Notes: generated by a model not told the origin, from the sequence alone. A stretch of 39,189 nt of DNA from Oceanibacterium hippocampi (GCF_900172325.1 NZ_FWFR01000009.1:1-39189); one strand, 5' to 3'. Shown: positions 9,139 through 18,306, counted from the first letter of the stretch. Made by a program: numbers and translations.

Positions 9139-9147
9139 ATCGGACTC

Positions 9148-9177
9148 CTGACGAGTTTTGCTCACAGGGTGTATACT
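9148..9177 (+). promoter_or_regulatory. candidate vsr promoter overlapping the dcm promoter
   Basis: CTGACG (9148-9153), 18 bp and TATACT (9172-9177) form a candidate plus-strand promoter about 28 bp before the vsr GTG. On the opposite strand TATACA (9175-9170) can serve as the -10 of dcm, sharing the GTATAC core. Only by-eye matching supports this. Confidence 0.35.
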
Positions 9178-9205
9178 AGGTTCAAGCACGAAAACCAGGG
9201 CGCAT

Positions 9206-9742
9206 GTGACCGATATCGTGGACCAGAAGACCCGTTCTCGGATGATGTCGGGAATTCGGGGAAAGAACACTAAGCCCGAGCTTGCGCTGAGGCGGGCATT
9301 GCACGCGCGCGGTTTCCGATTCCGGCTCCATTCGAAGAAGGTCCACGGGCGACCAGACCTCGTTCTGCCGAAACTTCGAGCCGCCGTCTTCGTGCATGGC
9401 TGCTTCTGGCATCGTCACGTGGGGTGCCGCTACACCACGACCCCATCGACCCGCCGGGACTTCTGGCAGGAGAAGTTCGAGGCGAATGTCGCTCGGGACG
9501 AAGCTGTTCTTGGAAGGCTTCTGGAAGACGGGTGGCGCGCCGCAACCGTTTGGGAGTGCGCTCTTCGGAAAACGAATCAGGTGAACGCCACCGCCGACCT
9601 ACTGTCAGCGTGGCTGCGGTCGAACGAACTTCGGCTCCAGATCGGCAACGAGGACGGCCGTACCAATCTCTACACATCACCCACAGACTTTGAGTGGCCG
9701 TCGGAAGAGGCATCTTCCGTCATTCGACCGGATATCCGTTAA
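9206..9742 (+). CDS. vsr: very short patch repair endonuclease Vsr
   Basis: Vsr nicks DNA 5' of T:G mismatches that arise when 5-methylcytosine deaminates, so it is the usual partner of a cytosine-5 methyltransferase. The 178-aa product has the family start DQKTRSRMMSGIRGKNTKPE. Aligned with E. coli Vsr it keeps D51 (GRPDLV), H64, W68 and H69 (VHGCFWHRH); E. coli T63 is V63 here, which I believe is common in homologues. The WECALRK block near residue 120 is also typical. The GTG at 9206 is chosen because it gives the standard N-terminus and follows an AGGG sequence. It is transcribed divergently from dcm. Confidence 0.92.
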   Translation: MTDIVDQKTRSRMMSGIRGKNTKPELALRRALHARGFRFRLHSKKVHGRPDLVLPKLRAAVFVHGCFWHRHVGCRYTTTPSTRRDFWQEKFEANVARDEAVLGRLLEDGWRAATVWECALRKTNQVNATADLLSAWLRSNELRLQIGNEDGRTNLYTSPTDFEWPSEEASSVIRPDIR

Positions 9743-9797
9743 ACTCCTGATACCCAGCCTCGCCAGACTCCTCTGAACGCTTTGGTGCCGGGCCTGT

Positions 9798-10751
9798 TTG
9801 TCGTATCAATGGCTTGAGCGGTTGCGGAGTGCCGATGTGCTGAACCCCAGAGATGATACGGGCCGGAAGCTCGATGCGAGCTTCACGCTCGAGAAGCTGC
9901 CGGATGGTTTTGCCCTGACAGTGGAGTCCCGGGGCGGATCAGACCATGGCCCGAACCCCAGCCGGAACAAGAACTACGTCGAGGGAATGCTTCTGCACCT
10001 GAAGCGCATGGCGGAGCATGACATGCGCCTCGATGAGATCCAGGTGGCCAGCGCGAAGGCGCTGCGGCTGTCTGGATCCGAACGCATTGTCTGGCCTGAG
10101 GGCTACCCACGGCCACTCAGCATGGCCGCAGTGAGCGACTTCAATGATCTGCGCCTCGCAATCGGCCGTCAGTCCGCCGCCTTTCAGAATACGTCGAACT
10201 CCACCGGCAACAACAGCAAGAGAATGAAGCTGATTGTGCGCTCGCCAGAGGCGGCCAACATGGCTATTGACCAGCTGGAAGCCATTTTTACGGGACTCAA
10301 CGGCGCGTCGGTCTGGACGGAAGCCCCAGCGTCGAATGAAGAAGAGCTCCGCGAGCGTGTGGCCAACGCGCGCCGCAAGGCAAGACGTTCGTCCGCGAAG
10401 GGCAAGACACCTCCTGAAGGACAGAATGACGTCAAGCGGGTGAGTGGCTCATCGGAACACTTTGTCCGTGATCCGAACGTAATCGCCTGGGTGCTTGAAC
10501 AGGCCGCTGGGTCGTGTGAGGCCTGCAGTGAGAAAGCCCCGTTCCGGCGCGACGACGCTGAACCGTATCTGGAGGTACACCATGTGCGCCCGCTGGCAGA
10601 GGGCGGGCCAGACACCGTCGATAATGCGGTAGCCTGCTGCCCGAACTGCCATCGGCACCTCCATTACGGTTCAGGACGGGAAAAGTTCAGGCAATCGCTG
10701 CTCGAGCGCGTCGGTCGCCTGAAGGACTGGCCGCAGAAGCCCATCGCCTGA
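9798..10751 (+). CDS. HNH endonuclease, McrA-like
   Basis: The 317-aa product has a C-terminal HNH nuclease domain at about 240-290. CxxC (C240, C243), LEVHH (H261/H262), N276 and CPNC (C281, C284) followed by H289 form the zinc-supported HNH fold of McrA-type enzymes. The first 170 residues are a separate domain that I cannot assign; a modified-base or DNA-recognition module is possible, as in type IV restriction enzymes. The start is a TTG at 9798, the first usable codon after an in-frame stop at 9774; a GTG at 9834 is the alternative. It follows vsr by 55 bp and may share its transcript. Targeting of modified DNA would need to be compatible with the resident methyltransferase. Confidence 0.8.
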   Translation: MSYQWLERLRSADVLNPRDDTGRKLDASFTLEKLPDGFALTVESRGGSDHGPNPSRNKNYVEGMLLHLKRMAEHDMRLDEIQVASAKALRLSGSERIVWPEGYPRPLSMAAVSDFNDLRLAIGRQSAAFQNTSNSTGNNSKRMKLIVRSPEAANMAIDQLEAIFTGLNGASVWTEAPASNEEELRERVANARRKARRSSAKGKTPPEGQNDVKRVSGSSEHFVRDPNVIAWVLEQAAGSCEACSEKAPFRRDDAEPYLEVHHVRPLAEGGPDTVDNAVACCPNCHRHLHYGSGREKFRQSLLERVGRLKDWPQKPIA

Positions 10752-10931
10752 CCACGGTCGTTCCGTTCAGCACAAGCCGCCCGCTCATGCAGGCCCCCCC
10801 ATGCTGGCATTGCATCTGTTTCGTTGTTGACCTTGCTCCCTGAATAGCCGCTGTTTGGAGTTAGGGTCTGTTTCCGACTTGATGCGCTCCCCGACGTACC
10901 CTCGGCGGGCGTTAGAGTTTTCCGCCTTTTT
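10752..10931. other. intergenic stretch at the island's right end
   Basis: No gene was seen. The sequence mixes C-rich and T-rich patches and could hold decayed insertion-sequence ends, but no clear inverted repeat was found. Confidence 0.4.
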
Positions 10932-11153
10932 TCAGCGCCACGGGCTGGCTGCGCGTGCTGATTTCATAAGCGCTGCCGGGACCTTGTTACCGATCGCGCT
11001 GTGTGGCCGTTCCTCATTGTAGTCTCTACGCCAAGCCTCCAGCTTTTCCGTTGCGTCCGCAAGGCTCAGGAACCAGTGGGCGTTCAGACACTCGACCCGC
11101 GGACGACCGTTGAACGCCTCGACATAAGCGTTGTCGGTCGGCTTTCCCGGCTG
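10932..11153 (-). pseudogene. IS3-family (IS407-like) transposase OrfB, C-terminal remnant
   Basis: The minus strand encodes about 73 residues from [16 protein letters not shown] through [14 protein letters not shown] to [14 protein letters not shown]. This is the end of the DDE integrase core of IS407-group OrfB proteins; the final catalytic Glu lies in YVEAFNG. All sequence upstream of QPGKP is missing and is replaced at about 11151 by an unrelated recombinase tail on the other strand. The fragment cannot encode a working transposase. The left-edge orfA is of a different IS3 subgroup style, so the two fragments are probably not parts of one element. Confidence 0.85.
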
Positions 11154-11279
11154 ATGGGACACTCCTCGCCGGCATCGACGGACATCTACGCGCATCTGGA
11201 GCCCGATGCGGGCGAGCTGACGTTCGGCGGACGTTCTCCGCCCATTCACCGGCACACAGAGAAGCTGCTAGTAGAGTAA
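11151..11279 (+). pseudogene. tyrosine recombinase (phage-type integrase) C-terminal remnant
   Basis: The plus strand reads [20 protein letters not shown] and then about 25 residues to a TAG-type stop at 11277-11279. LxGHSSxxxTxxYxHL is the classic integrase C-terminal motif, containing the second-box His and the catalytic Tyr. All upstream sequence, including the first catalytic Arg box, is absent. The fragment starts exactly where the opposite-strand IS3 orfB remnant ends. It is probably the stump of the integrase that brought in the island or an earlier resident element. Confidence 0.75.
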
Positions 11280-11351
11280 CCGCTAGTCGTCCGCTGGACG
11301 GCGCCTGGAAATCAAAAGCCAAACTCAAGGATTTCTGCGGGTCTCGGCGGG

Positions 11352-11681
11352 CTAGTTGTGTACCCGGTCCTTGAGTACATACAGCCCGTCTTCCCGACCT
11401 GAGAACATCTTCTGGATCATCGGGTGGCGGCAGGGCGCGTTGGTTTCGTCCGGCAGCAGGTTCTGCTCCGAGACGTAGGCCTCGTAGGTTGTCTGCTCGT
11501 TCTCGGCCAGCAGATGATAGTAGGGCTGGTCCTTGTGCGGCCTGATCTCCGCCGGGATCGCCTCGTACCATTCGTCGGTATTGGCGAACACCGGATCGAC
11601 GTCGTAGATCACACCGCGAAACGGAAACAGACGGTGCCGCACGATCTGACCGATGCGGAACTTGGCAATACGAGCGGTCAT
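11352..11681 (-). CDS. hspQ: heat shock protein HspQ
   Basis: The 109-aa protein belongs to the YccV/HspQ family (hemimethylated-DNA-binding fold). In enterobacteria it is a heat-induced factor that influences Lon proteolysis and DnaA stability. Diagnostic stretches are KFRIGQIVRHRLFPFRGVIY, DQPYYHLLAEN and YVSEQNLL. The ATG at 11681-11679 follows GAGTAAAG. It appears intact and has normal core-genome composition, marking the first host gene right of the island scar. A TATACT -10-like box sits at 11760-11755 on the minus strand, but no convincing -35 or heat-shock-sigma box was found. Confidence 0.92.
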   Translation of the reverse strand: MTARIAKFRIGQIVRHRLFPFRGVIYDVDPVFANTDEWYEAIPAEIRPHKDQPYYHLLAENEQTTYEAYVSEQNLLPDETNAPCRHPMIQKMFSGREDGLYVLKDRVHN

Positions 11682-11813
11682 TCTTTACTCAATTTCGGTC
11701 AGTGTTGTCCAAAGGGCCGCGGGGAGAGCGATTCCGCCATCCGCACATGCCCTTAGTATAATCCCGCCCGCCGTTCCGGGCCAGCGGCCGGATGCGGAAA
11801 GGTCGAGCGGAAT

Positions 11814-12299
11814 TCACAACCAGCGCCGGACCCGGGCCTTGTAATCGAGATAGGCGGCGCCGAATTTCCGTTCCAGATAGGCCTCCTCGCGCTTGATGAC
11901 GCCTTCGTTCATGATCAGCAGCAACAGCGGCAGCAGCAGGATTGCCCAGTCGGCGGCTCCGGCGACGGCGATGCCCAGATAGAACGTCGTGAGCGCGATG
12001 TAGATCGGATTGCGGCTGAGGCGGTAAGGGCCTCCAGTGACGATCGCCTCGGTCGGCAGGTTGGTCGGGACCGTCGTGCCCGCGGCCCGGAAGCGCCGCG
12101 CCGACATCGCGACAACGGCGATCGCGGCAACGATCAGCAGGCCTCCCGCGCCGTATCGGACACCAGCGGGGAGACGCTCCAGGATGTCGATTGGCCAGAT
12201 CCAGCGGTCGAGAGCGAAGGCGACCGCGAGAAACCCGAGATACAGCAGCGGCGGGTGGGCGATCACCCCCGCATGATCCGGCTCCGTCCGTCCGCTCAT
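11814..12299 (-). CDS. isoprenylcysteine carboxylmethyltransferase-family membrane protein
   Basis: The 161-aa protein has about four hydrophobic membrane segments. It carries the family signature TGGPYRLSRNPIYIAL followed by E..L...FG..Y..Y...VRRWL at the C-terminus. Bacterial members of the ICMT/PEMT superfamily are S-adenosylmethionine-dependent membrane methyltransferases whose substrates are mostly unknown, so no specific reaction is claimed. It is divergent from hutC across a 150-bp gap. GTAAGG-like purines are weak before the ATG at 12299. Confidence 0.8.
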   Translation of the reverse strand: MSGRTEPDHAGVIAHPPLLYLGFLAVAFALDRWIWPIDILERLPAGVRYGAGGLLIVAAIAVVAMSARRFRAAGTTVPTNLPTEAIVTGGPYRLSRNPIYIALTTFYLGIAVAGAADWAILLLPLLLLIMNEGVIKREEAYLERKFGAAYLDYKARVRRWL

Positions 12300-12392
12300 C
12301 GCATCCTCCTCGGTGAAAGACCGGCCACGACGGTATCATGACAACAACATTGTCGAAAATCCGAATCCGTCTACCGGAGACCGCCCGCGCAC

Positions 12393-12404
12393 TTGTATAT
12401 ACAA
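12393..12404. promoter_or_regulatory. palindromic operator TTGTATATACAA, probable HutC site
   Basis: This perfect 12-bp palindrome lies 45 bp before the hutC start. It matches the TTGTATxTACAA type of site bound by HutC regulators. Autoregulation by the adjacent hutC is the simplest reading. Confidence 0.7.
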
Positions 12405-12449
12405 TGCCGTGTCGCAGCCGCATGGCGCCAGACGCCGGACGGGGCCTTC

Positions 12450-13208
12450 ATGACGATACGCATTCCGCACTATCAGCGGATCAAGAACACGATCCGGGGG
12501 CGGATCGACCGGGGCGACTGGCCGGTCGATCATCGCATCCCGTCCGAGCACGAGTTGATGCGCGCGCTCGGGGTCAGCCGGATGACGGTCAACCGGGCAC
12601 TGCGTGAACTGACCGGTGAAGGCGTGCTCCGCCGGGTTCAGGGCCTCGGCACTTTCGTCGCCGATTCCCGCCCGCAGGCGGCGCTCCTGGAAATCCGCAA
12701 TATCGCCGACGAGATTCGCGGTCGGGGCCGGGACTACTCGGCGCGCCTGATCATGTCGGCCTCGGAGACGGCGAGCGCCGAGATCGCCGCCGATCTGGAT
12801 CTCACGGAAGGGGACGTCGTCTATCGTACCCTGGTCGTCCATTGCGCCGACGGAACGCCGGTCCAGATCGAGGACCGGGTCGTCAATCCGGCCATCGCAC
12901 CGGACTATCTCGGCTGCGATTTTACCGTCACCACGCCGCACGAGTATCTGATGCGCGTTGCCCCGCCGGTCGCCGTCGAGCATGTCGTGGACGCGGTGCT
13001 TCCCGATGCGGAGACCCGCGACCTGCTCGGCATCGGCGCGGCCGAGCCTTGTCTCCTTCTGCATCGTTGGACCTGGTGCGAGGGGCAGGCGGCGACGCGG
13101 ACCTGGCTGACCCATCCGGCGAGCCGCTATCGGCTGGGCGCGACCTTCAGACTGGGACCGCCCGCGGCGGACGAAGCCTCCGCGACCCGACACGTCGGGA
13201 GGGACTAG
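12450..13208 (+). CDS. hutC: histidine utilization repressor HutC (GntR family)
   Basis: The 252-aa protein has an N-terminal winged helix (about 10-75, with LGVSRMTVNRALRELTGEGV and GLGTFVAD) and a C-terminal UTRA effector domain. Stretches such as TPHEYLMRVAPPVAVEHVV, LLHRWTWCEG and HPASRYRLGATF are close to HutC itself, whose ligand is urocanate and whose targets are the hut histidine-degradation genes. ATG 12450 is chosen over the open frame from 12393 because the winged helix then starts normally and the operator falls upstream. No hut gene is in this window, so it either acts at a distance or has other targets. Confidence 0.85.
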   Translation: MTIRIPHYQRIKNTIRGRIDRGDWPVDHRIPSEHELMRALGVSRMTVNRALRELTGEGVLRRVQGLGTFVADSRPQAALLEIRNIADEIRGRGRDYSARLIMSASETASAEIAADLDLTEGDVVYRTLVVHCADGTPVQIEDRVVNPAIAPDYLGCDFTVTTPHEYLMRVAPPVAVEHVVDAVLPDAETRDLLGIGAAEPCLLLHRWTWCEGQAATRTWLTHPASRYRLGATFRLGPPAADEASATRHVGRD

Positions 13209-13269
13209 CCAGCGGGCGGGCAAATCCGCAGGATGTCGGACAGGATCATACAAGCGCGAAACGATTTTC

Positions 13270-13899
13270 ATGAATGACAGGTCATCGCGTGCCTGGCAGC
13301 GGATGCTGTCCGGGCGCCGTCTCGATTTGCTGGACCCTTCGGCAGTCGATATCGAACTCGCCGACATCGCGCTCGGGTTGTCGCGGGTCGCCCGATGGAA
13401 CGGTCAGACGACCGGCGAGCATGCCTTCTCGGTCGCCCAGCATTCGCTGCTCGTCACCGATCTGGTGACCGAGGATCCGCTGGCCGGAAATCCGCGCTTC
13501 CTGCTCGCGGCGCTGCTTCATGACGCCTCGGAATATGTCACCTCCGACCTGATCACGCCGTTCAAGGCGGCGGTCGGGCCGGAATACAAGAAGGTCGAGG
13601 CACGCCTGACGCAGGCCGTGCACGTGCGTTTCGGGCTGCCCGGCGTGCTTCCGGTGAGCTGGAAACGGGCGATCAAGCGGGCCGACAAGACGGCCGCCTA
13701 TCTCGAGGCGATCCTGCTTGCCGGATTCTCCGAACGCGACGGCCGGCGGATCCTCGGCTACCGGGGCGATGCGCCCGCTGTCACCCTCGAACCCTGGCCG
13801 CCGGAGGTCGCGAAGGCGGCCTTTCTCGACCGCTTCGCGGCGATCGGCCAGGAGATCGATGCTGCCGACAGGAAACCGCGGACAGCGCGCCGGGCCTGA
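13270..13899 (+). CDS. HD-domain hydrolase (YfbR-like phosphohydrolase)
   Basis: The 209-aa cytoplasmic protein has the HD metal-binding pattern: H in TTGEHAFSVAQHSLLV, the HD pair in AALLHDASEYVTSDL and a distal D in AIKRADKTAAYLEA. It is close to the family that includes the YfbR 5'-nucleotidase for deoxynucleoside monophosphates. The exact substrate is not readable from sequence. It lies 61 bp after hutC on the same strand and may be co-transcribed. ATG 13270 is preferred. A short-chain nucleotide housekeeping role is inferred. Confidence 0.8.
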   Translation: MNDRSSRAWQRMLSGRRLDLLDPSAVDIELADIALGLSRVARWNGQTTGEHAFSVAQHSLLVTDLVTEDPLAGNPRFLLAALLHDASEYVTSDLITPFKAAVGPEYKKVEARLTQAVHVRFGLPGVLPVSWKRAIKRADKTAAYLEAILLAGFSERDGRRILGYRGDAPAVTLEPWPPEVAKAAFLDRFAAIGQEIDAADRKPRTARRA

Positions 13900-14031
13900 G
13901 CCAGGGATGTCCCGCCGGGGCGGTCCGCTTGCCGCCGGGATGACGGGATGCTATGCGATCAGCAACGAATATGGTGCGCCGCAACCGGCGCCCGGCGCCC
14001 GACCCGGGGCGAGGCTCGAGGCAGGAACGGT

Positions 14032-16128
14032 ATGACTGATCAGGATCTGGTGCTTGCAGGGGATTTCCCGGCCGTTGACGACGCGGCCTGGCGGGGCCTC
14101 GTCGACAAGGCGCTGAAGGGTGCGTCGTTCGAGAAGCGGCTGGTGACCAGAAGCCTCGACGGTATCGAGATCCGGCCGCTCTACACCCGCGACAAGGACG
14201 CTCCGCGCGACCGTTCGGGCTTTCCCGGCGCGGCGCCGTTCACGCGGGGCAGCGATGCGGCCGGTGCGACCCGCTGGGGCTGGGAGATCCGCCAGCGATT
14301 CGCCCATCCTGAGCCTGCCGAGAGCAACCGGGAAATCCGCCGCGACCTGTCCGGCGGCGTCAATTCGGTCCTGCTGCGTTTCGATCGGGCCGCCCGGAAT
14401 GGCCTCGACGGCGACCGGGACGAGGCGCGCGAACTGGCCGGCCAGGGCGGCGCCATGGCTTACGGGCTCGACGATTTCGAGCGCATCTTCGACGGGGTCG
14501 CGCTTGACGCGATTTCGGTGGCACTCGAGGCCGGCGGCGCCTTCCTGCCGGCAGCCGGGCTGCTGACCGCGCTTTGGGCGCGGCGCGGGCTGGCCGACGG
14601 GGATGCGCACGGCGCCTTCAACGCCGATCCGCTCGGCACGCTCGCCAGTGATGGAGAACTACCCGGCACGCTGGAGAGCCAGCTCCGTGCACTTGCCGAT
14701 CTGGCCGCCGCGTGCTCCGAGCGATTTCCCGGCGTCACCGCCGTCGCCGCGAGCGCCGTGCCCTATCACGATGCCGGGGCAAGCGAGGCGGAGGAACTTG
14801 CCGCCACCATGGCGACGGGGGTCGAGTATCTCCGGGCGATGACCGGCGCCGGACTCGGCATCGACGAGGCCGCCCGCCAGATCGCCTTCACCATCCCGCT
14901 CGATGCGGATTTCTTCCTCTCGATCGCCAAGCTCCGCGCGGCGCGCAAGCTCTGGTCGCGGATCGCCGGGGCGAGTGGCGCCGGCGAATCCGCCCAGGCC
15001 GCCCGGATCCATGCCGAGACCTCATGGCGGATGCTGAGCCGCCGCGATCCATGGGTGAATCTGCTGCGCAACACCGGGGCCGCCTTCGCCGCCGGCGTCG
15101 GCGGCGCGGAGAGCGTAACCGTGCGGCCGCATACCGATGCGCTCGGCCTGCCGGCGGAACTGGCGCGCCGCATCGCGCGCAACATGCAGGCCGTTCTGAT
15201 GGAGGAATCCTCGCTGCACCGCGTTATGGATCCGGCCGGGGGAAGCTGGTTCGTCGAGGACATGACCGACCGGCTCGCCGCCGCGGCATGGAGCCGCTTC
15301 CAGGCGATCGAGGCGGCCGGTGGCATGGCGAAGGTGGTCCTCGACGGCAGTCTTGCGCGGGACATCGCCAAGACGGCGGATCGCCGGGCCCGGCGGATCG
15401 CCCACCGGGAGGAGCCGATTACCGGCGTCAGCGAATATCCGCAACTGGAGGAGACGGCGCCCGAGATCCTGCGTCCCGACCTGTCCCGCCTGGCCTCGGA
15501 ACTGCACGGACGTTTGCCCGACATGAAAGCCAGGGAAGCCGCTGCGGCGGCGCTTGACGTGCGGGGCGATGGCCTGCTGGCTGCCACGGCGACCGCGGCT
15601 GAGAAGGGTGCGACCGTCGGGGCGCTCTCGGCTGCCTTGTTCACGGGCAGGCAAACCGCGCCGGTCTTCACCCGTCACCGGCTCGCCGAAGGCTTCGAGG
15701 CGCTTCGCGACCGCGCCGACGCCCATGCCGAGGCGGGCGCGCGGCCGACCGTATTCCTCGCCACCCTTGGCCACCAGGCGGATTTCGCCGCCCGGGCCGG
15801 TTTCGCCCGGAATTTCTTCGCCGCCGGCGGGATTGCCGCGGTCGATGGCGGGGAGCTTGCCGACGGGAATGCCGCCGCGAAGGCCTTCCGCGAAAGCGGC
15901 GCACGGGTCGCCGTGCTCTGCTCCAGCGACGCGCTCTATGGCGAGAAAGCCGAGGATACCGCGCGGGCGCTCAAGACAGCCGGATGCGATGCCCTTTATC
16001 TCGCCGGCCGGGCGGGCGATAATGAGGCGGCCTATCGTGCCGCCGGGATCGACGAATTCGTCTTCGCCGGCTGTGACGCGCTCGCGCTGCTCGACGCCGC
16101 CCTGACCCGGATGGGAGTGGACCAGTGA
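14032..16128 (+). CDS. mutA: methylmalonyl-CoA mutase small (beta) subunit
   Basis: The 698-aa protein is the non-catalytic partner of the heterodimeric, B12-dependent methylmalonyl-CoA mutase, which interconverts (R)-methylmalonyl-CoA and succinyl-CoA at the end of propionyl-CoA degradation. It has a mutase-like TIM barrel (for example [14 protein letters not shown] and [17 protein letters not shown]). Its C-terminal region resembles a cobalamin-binding domain but lacks DxHxxG, as expected for MutA. The ATG at 14032 follows GCAGGAA; the frame is open further up to 13948, but that stretch is low-complexity. The stop overlaps the GTG of mutB as GTGA. Confidence 0.92.
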   Translation: MTDQDLVLAGDFPAVDDAAWRGLVDKALKGASFEKRLVTRSLDGIEIRPLYTRDKDAPRDRSGFPGAAPFTRGSDAAGATRWGWEIRQRFAHPEPAESNREIRRDLSGGVNSVLLRFDRAARNGLDGDRDEARELAGQGGAMAYGLDDFERIFDGVALDAISVALEAGGAFLPAAGLLTALWARRGLADGDAHGAFNADPLGTLASDGELPGTLESQLRALADLAAACSERFPGVTAVAASAVPYHDAGASEAEELAATMATGVEYLRAMTGAGLGIDEAARQIAFTIPLDADFFLSIAKLRAARKLWSRIAGASGAGESAQAARIHAETSWRMLSRRDPWVNLLRNTGAAFAAGVGGAESVTVRPHTDALGLPAELARRIARNMQAVLMEESSLHRVMDPAGGSWFVEDMTDRLAAAAWSRFQAIEAAGGMAKVVLDGSLARDIAKTADRRARRIAHREEPITGVSEYPQLEETAPEILRPDLSRLASELHGRLPDMKAREAAAAALDVRGDGLLAATATAAEKGATVGALSAALFTGRQTAPVFTRHRLAEGFEALRDRADAHAEAGARPTVFLATLGHQADFAARAGFARNFFAAGGIAAVDGGELADGNAAAKAFRESGARVAVLCSSDALYGEKAEDTARALKTAGCDALYLAGRAGDNEAAYRAAGIDEFVFAGCDALALLDAALTRMGVDQ

Positions 16129-18302
16129 CCGATAGCCTGCCCGATTTCTCGACCCTGCCGCTCGAAAGCGGCGAGAGCCCTTCGGCCGCGCCGCGTGGCG
16201 CCGCGACGCCGGCGGACGGCGGCCTCTGGCGCACGCCGGAGAATATCGACGTCGCGCCGCTCTACACGGCCGCCGATCTGGACGGGCTCGATTTCCTCGA
16301 CACGCGGCCGGGCCTGCCGCCGTTCCTGCGCGGCCCCTATCCGACGATGTACGCGACCCAGCCCTGGACGATCCGCCAGTATGCCGGTTTCTCCACGGCC
16401 GAGGACAGCAACGCGTTCTACCGCCGCAACCTCGCGGCCGGGCAGAAGGGGCTTTCGGTCGCCTTCGATCTCGCCACCCACCGGGGCTACGATTCCGATC
16501 ATCCACGCGTCTCGGGCGATGTCGGCATGGCCGGCGTGGCGATCGATTCGATCCTCGACATGGAGACGCTGTTCGCCGGCATCCCGCTCGACAAGATGAG
16601 CGTCTCGATGACCATGAACGGTGCCGTGTTGCCGATCATGGCGCTCTATATCCTCGCCGCGGAAGAGCAGGGCGTGGCGCCGGAGAAACTGTCCGGGACC
16701 ATCCAGAACGACATCCTCAAGGAGTTCATGGTCCGCAACACCTACATCTACCCGCCGGCGCCATCGATGCGGATCATCTCCGACATCTTCGCCTATACCT
16801 CGGAGAAGATGCCGCGCTTCAACTCGATCTCGATTTCCGGCTATCACATGCAGGAAGCCGGCGCGACGGCCGACCTGGAACTCGCCTACACGCTCGCCGA
16901 CGGCGTCGAATATGTCCGCTGCGGGATCGCCGCCGGGCTCGGCGTCGACGCCTTCGCGCCCCGTCTCTCGTTCTTCTGGGCGATCGGCATGAACTTCTTC
17001 ATGGAGGTCGCGAAGATGCGCGCGGCCCGGCTGCTCTGGGCCAAGCTGATGAAGCCGTTCGGCCCGGCCAGCGACAAGTCGCTCAATCTCCGCACCCATT
17101 GCCAGACCTCGGGTTGGAGCCTGACCGCGCAGGACGTCTTCAACAACGTCACCCGGACCTGTGTCGAGGCGATGGCGGCAACGCACGGCCATACCCAGTC
17201 GCTGCATACCAACGCGCTCGACGAGGCGCTCGCCCTGCCGACCGATTTCTCCGCCCGGATCGCCCGCAACACCCAGCTCTTCCTGCAGCAGGAGGCCGGG
17301 ACCTGCCGGGTCGCCGATCCCTGGGGCGGCAGCTATTACGTTGAGCGTCTGACCTATGAGCTGGCGCGCCGCGCCTGGGCCCATATCGAGGAGGTCGAGG
17401 AGGCCGGCGGCATGGCCAAGGCGATCGAGGCCGGGATCCCGAAAATGCGGATCGAGGAAGCCGCCGCGCGGACCCAGGCGCGCATCGATTCCGGCCGTCA
17501 GACCGTGGTCGGCGTCAACAAGTACCGGCCCGAAGGGCGCGAGGAAATCGACGTCCTCAAGGTCGACAACACCCTTGTCCGTCGGCGCCAGATCGCCAAA
17601 CTGGAACAGCTTCGCCGCGACCGCGACAGCGGCGCGGTGACCGCGGCCCTGGCGGCGCTGACTGCCGCGGCACGCGACGGCAGCGGCAACCTGCTGGCGC
17701 TTGCCGTCGACGCGGCCCGGGCGCGGGCGACGGTGGGCGAGATTTCCGGCGCGCTGGAGGAGGTCTTCGGCCGCCACAAGGCCGACATCAAGTCGATCAT
17801 CGGGGTGTACAAGAGCGAAGTGGGACAGAACGAAGCGAGCTTTGACGAGGCGCGCACGCTGATCGAGACCTTCGAGGATCACGAAGGCCGGCGGCCGCGC
17901 ATCCTGATCGCCAAGATGGGCCAGGACGGGCATGACCGCGGCCAGAAGGTGATCGCCTCGGCCTTCGCCGATCTCGGCTTCGACGTCGATATCGGCCCGC
18001 TCTTCCAGACCCCGGAGGAGGCCGCCCGGCAGGCGGTCGAGAACGACGTTCACGTGATCGGCGTGAGTTCGCTTGCCGCCGGCCACCTGACCCTCGTGCC
18101 GGCGCTCAAGGCGGCGCTGGAAGCGGCCGGCCGGCCGGACATCATGATCGTCGTCGGCGGCGTCGTGCCGCCGCAGGATTACGACGCGCTCTACGCCGCC
18201 GGCGTCAAGGCGATCTTCCCGCCGGGTACCGTCATCTCGAAGGCGGCAGGCGAGCTTCTGCGGAAACTGAGCGAGCAGCTTGGCTATTCCAGCGCGGCCT
18301 GA
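16125..18302 (+). CDS. mutB: methylmalonyl-CoA mutase large (alpha) subunit
   Basis: The 725-aa catalytic subunit carries the substrate-binding TIM barrel, with [36 protein letters not shown] and [10 protein letters not shown]. Its C-terminal B12-binding domain has the cobalt-ligand motif D601-G-H603-D-R-G606. The reaction is (R)-methylmalonyl-CoA to succinyl-CoA via adenosylcobalamin radicals. The GTG at 16125 overlaps the mutA stop by 4 bp, which suits a 1:1 heterodimer. Length and motifs are normal, with no sign of damage. Because of the GC bias, a 761-codon open frame exists on the opposite strand; it is a shadow. Confidence 0.96.
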   Translation: MTDSLPDFSTLPLESGESPSAAPRGAATPADGGLWRTPENIDVAPLYTAADLDGLDFLDTRPGLPPFLRGPYPTMYATQPWTIRQYAGFSTAEDSNAFYRRNLAAGQKGLSVAFDLATHRGYDSDHPRVSGDVGMAGVAIDSILDMETLFAGIPLDKMSVSMTMNGAVLPIMALYILAAEEQGVAPEKLSGTIQNDILKEFMVRNTYIYPPAPSMRIISDIFAYTSEKMPRFNSISISGYHMQEAGATADLELAYTLADGVEYVRCGIAAGLGVDAFAPRLSFFWAIGMNFFMEVAKMRAARLLWAKLMKPFGPASDKSLNLRTHCQTSGWSLTAQDVFNNVTRTCVEAMAATHGHTQSLHTNALDEALALPTDFSARIARNTQLFLQQEAGTCRVADPWGGSYYVERLTYELARRAWAHIEEVEEAGGMAKAIEAGIPKMRIEEAAARTQARIDSGRQTVVGVNKYRPEGREEIDVLKVDNTLVRRRQIAKLEQLRRDRDSGAVTAALAALTAAARDGSGNLLALAVDAARARATVGEISGALEEVFGRHKADIKSIIGVYKSEVGQNEASFDEARTLIETFEDHEGRRPRILIAKMGQDGHDRGQKVIASAFADLGFDVDIGPLFQTPEEAARQAVENDVHVIGVSSLAAGHLTLVPALKAALEAAGRPDIMIVVGGVVPPQDYDALYAAGVKAIFPPGTVISKAAGELLRKLSEQLGYSSAA

Positions 18303-18306
18303 CGGC

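Noticed and set aside
128-11351. search for a direct-repeat attachment site at the two ends of the island
   Set aside because: No shared word long enough to be an att core was found by eye between about 128-320 and 11280-11351.
10932-11571. minus-strand frames that seem to join the IS3 tail to sequence over hspQ
   Set aside because: Upstream of QPGKP the reading is the reverse of the integrase tail and of hspQ, so the fusion is accidental.
11690-11790. heat-shock sigma factor promoter before hspQ
   Set aside because: A TATACT box is present, but no sequence matching a heat-shock -35/-10 pair was found.
12336-13367. 343-codon open frame on the minus strand
   Set aside because: It lies opposite hutC and has Arg/Asp-rich shadow composition.
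15022-16506. 494-codon open frame on the minus strand
   Set aside because: It spans the mutA-mutB junction on the opposite strand and begins and ends inside other genes.
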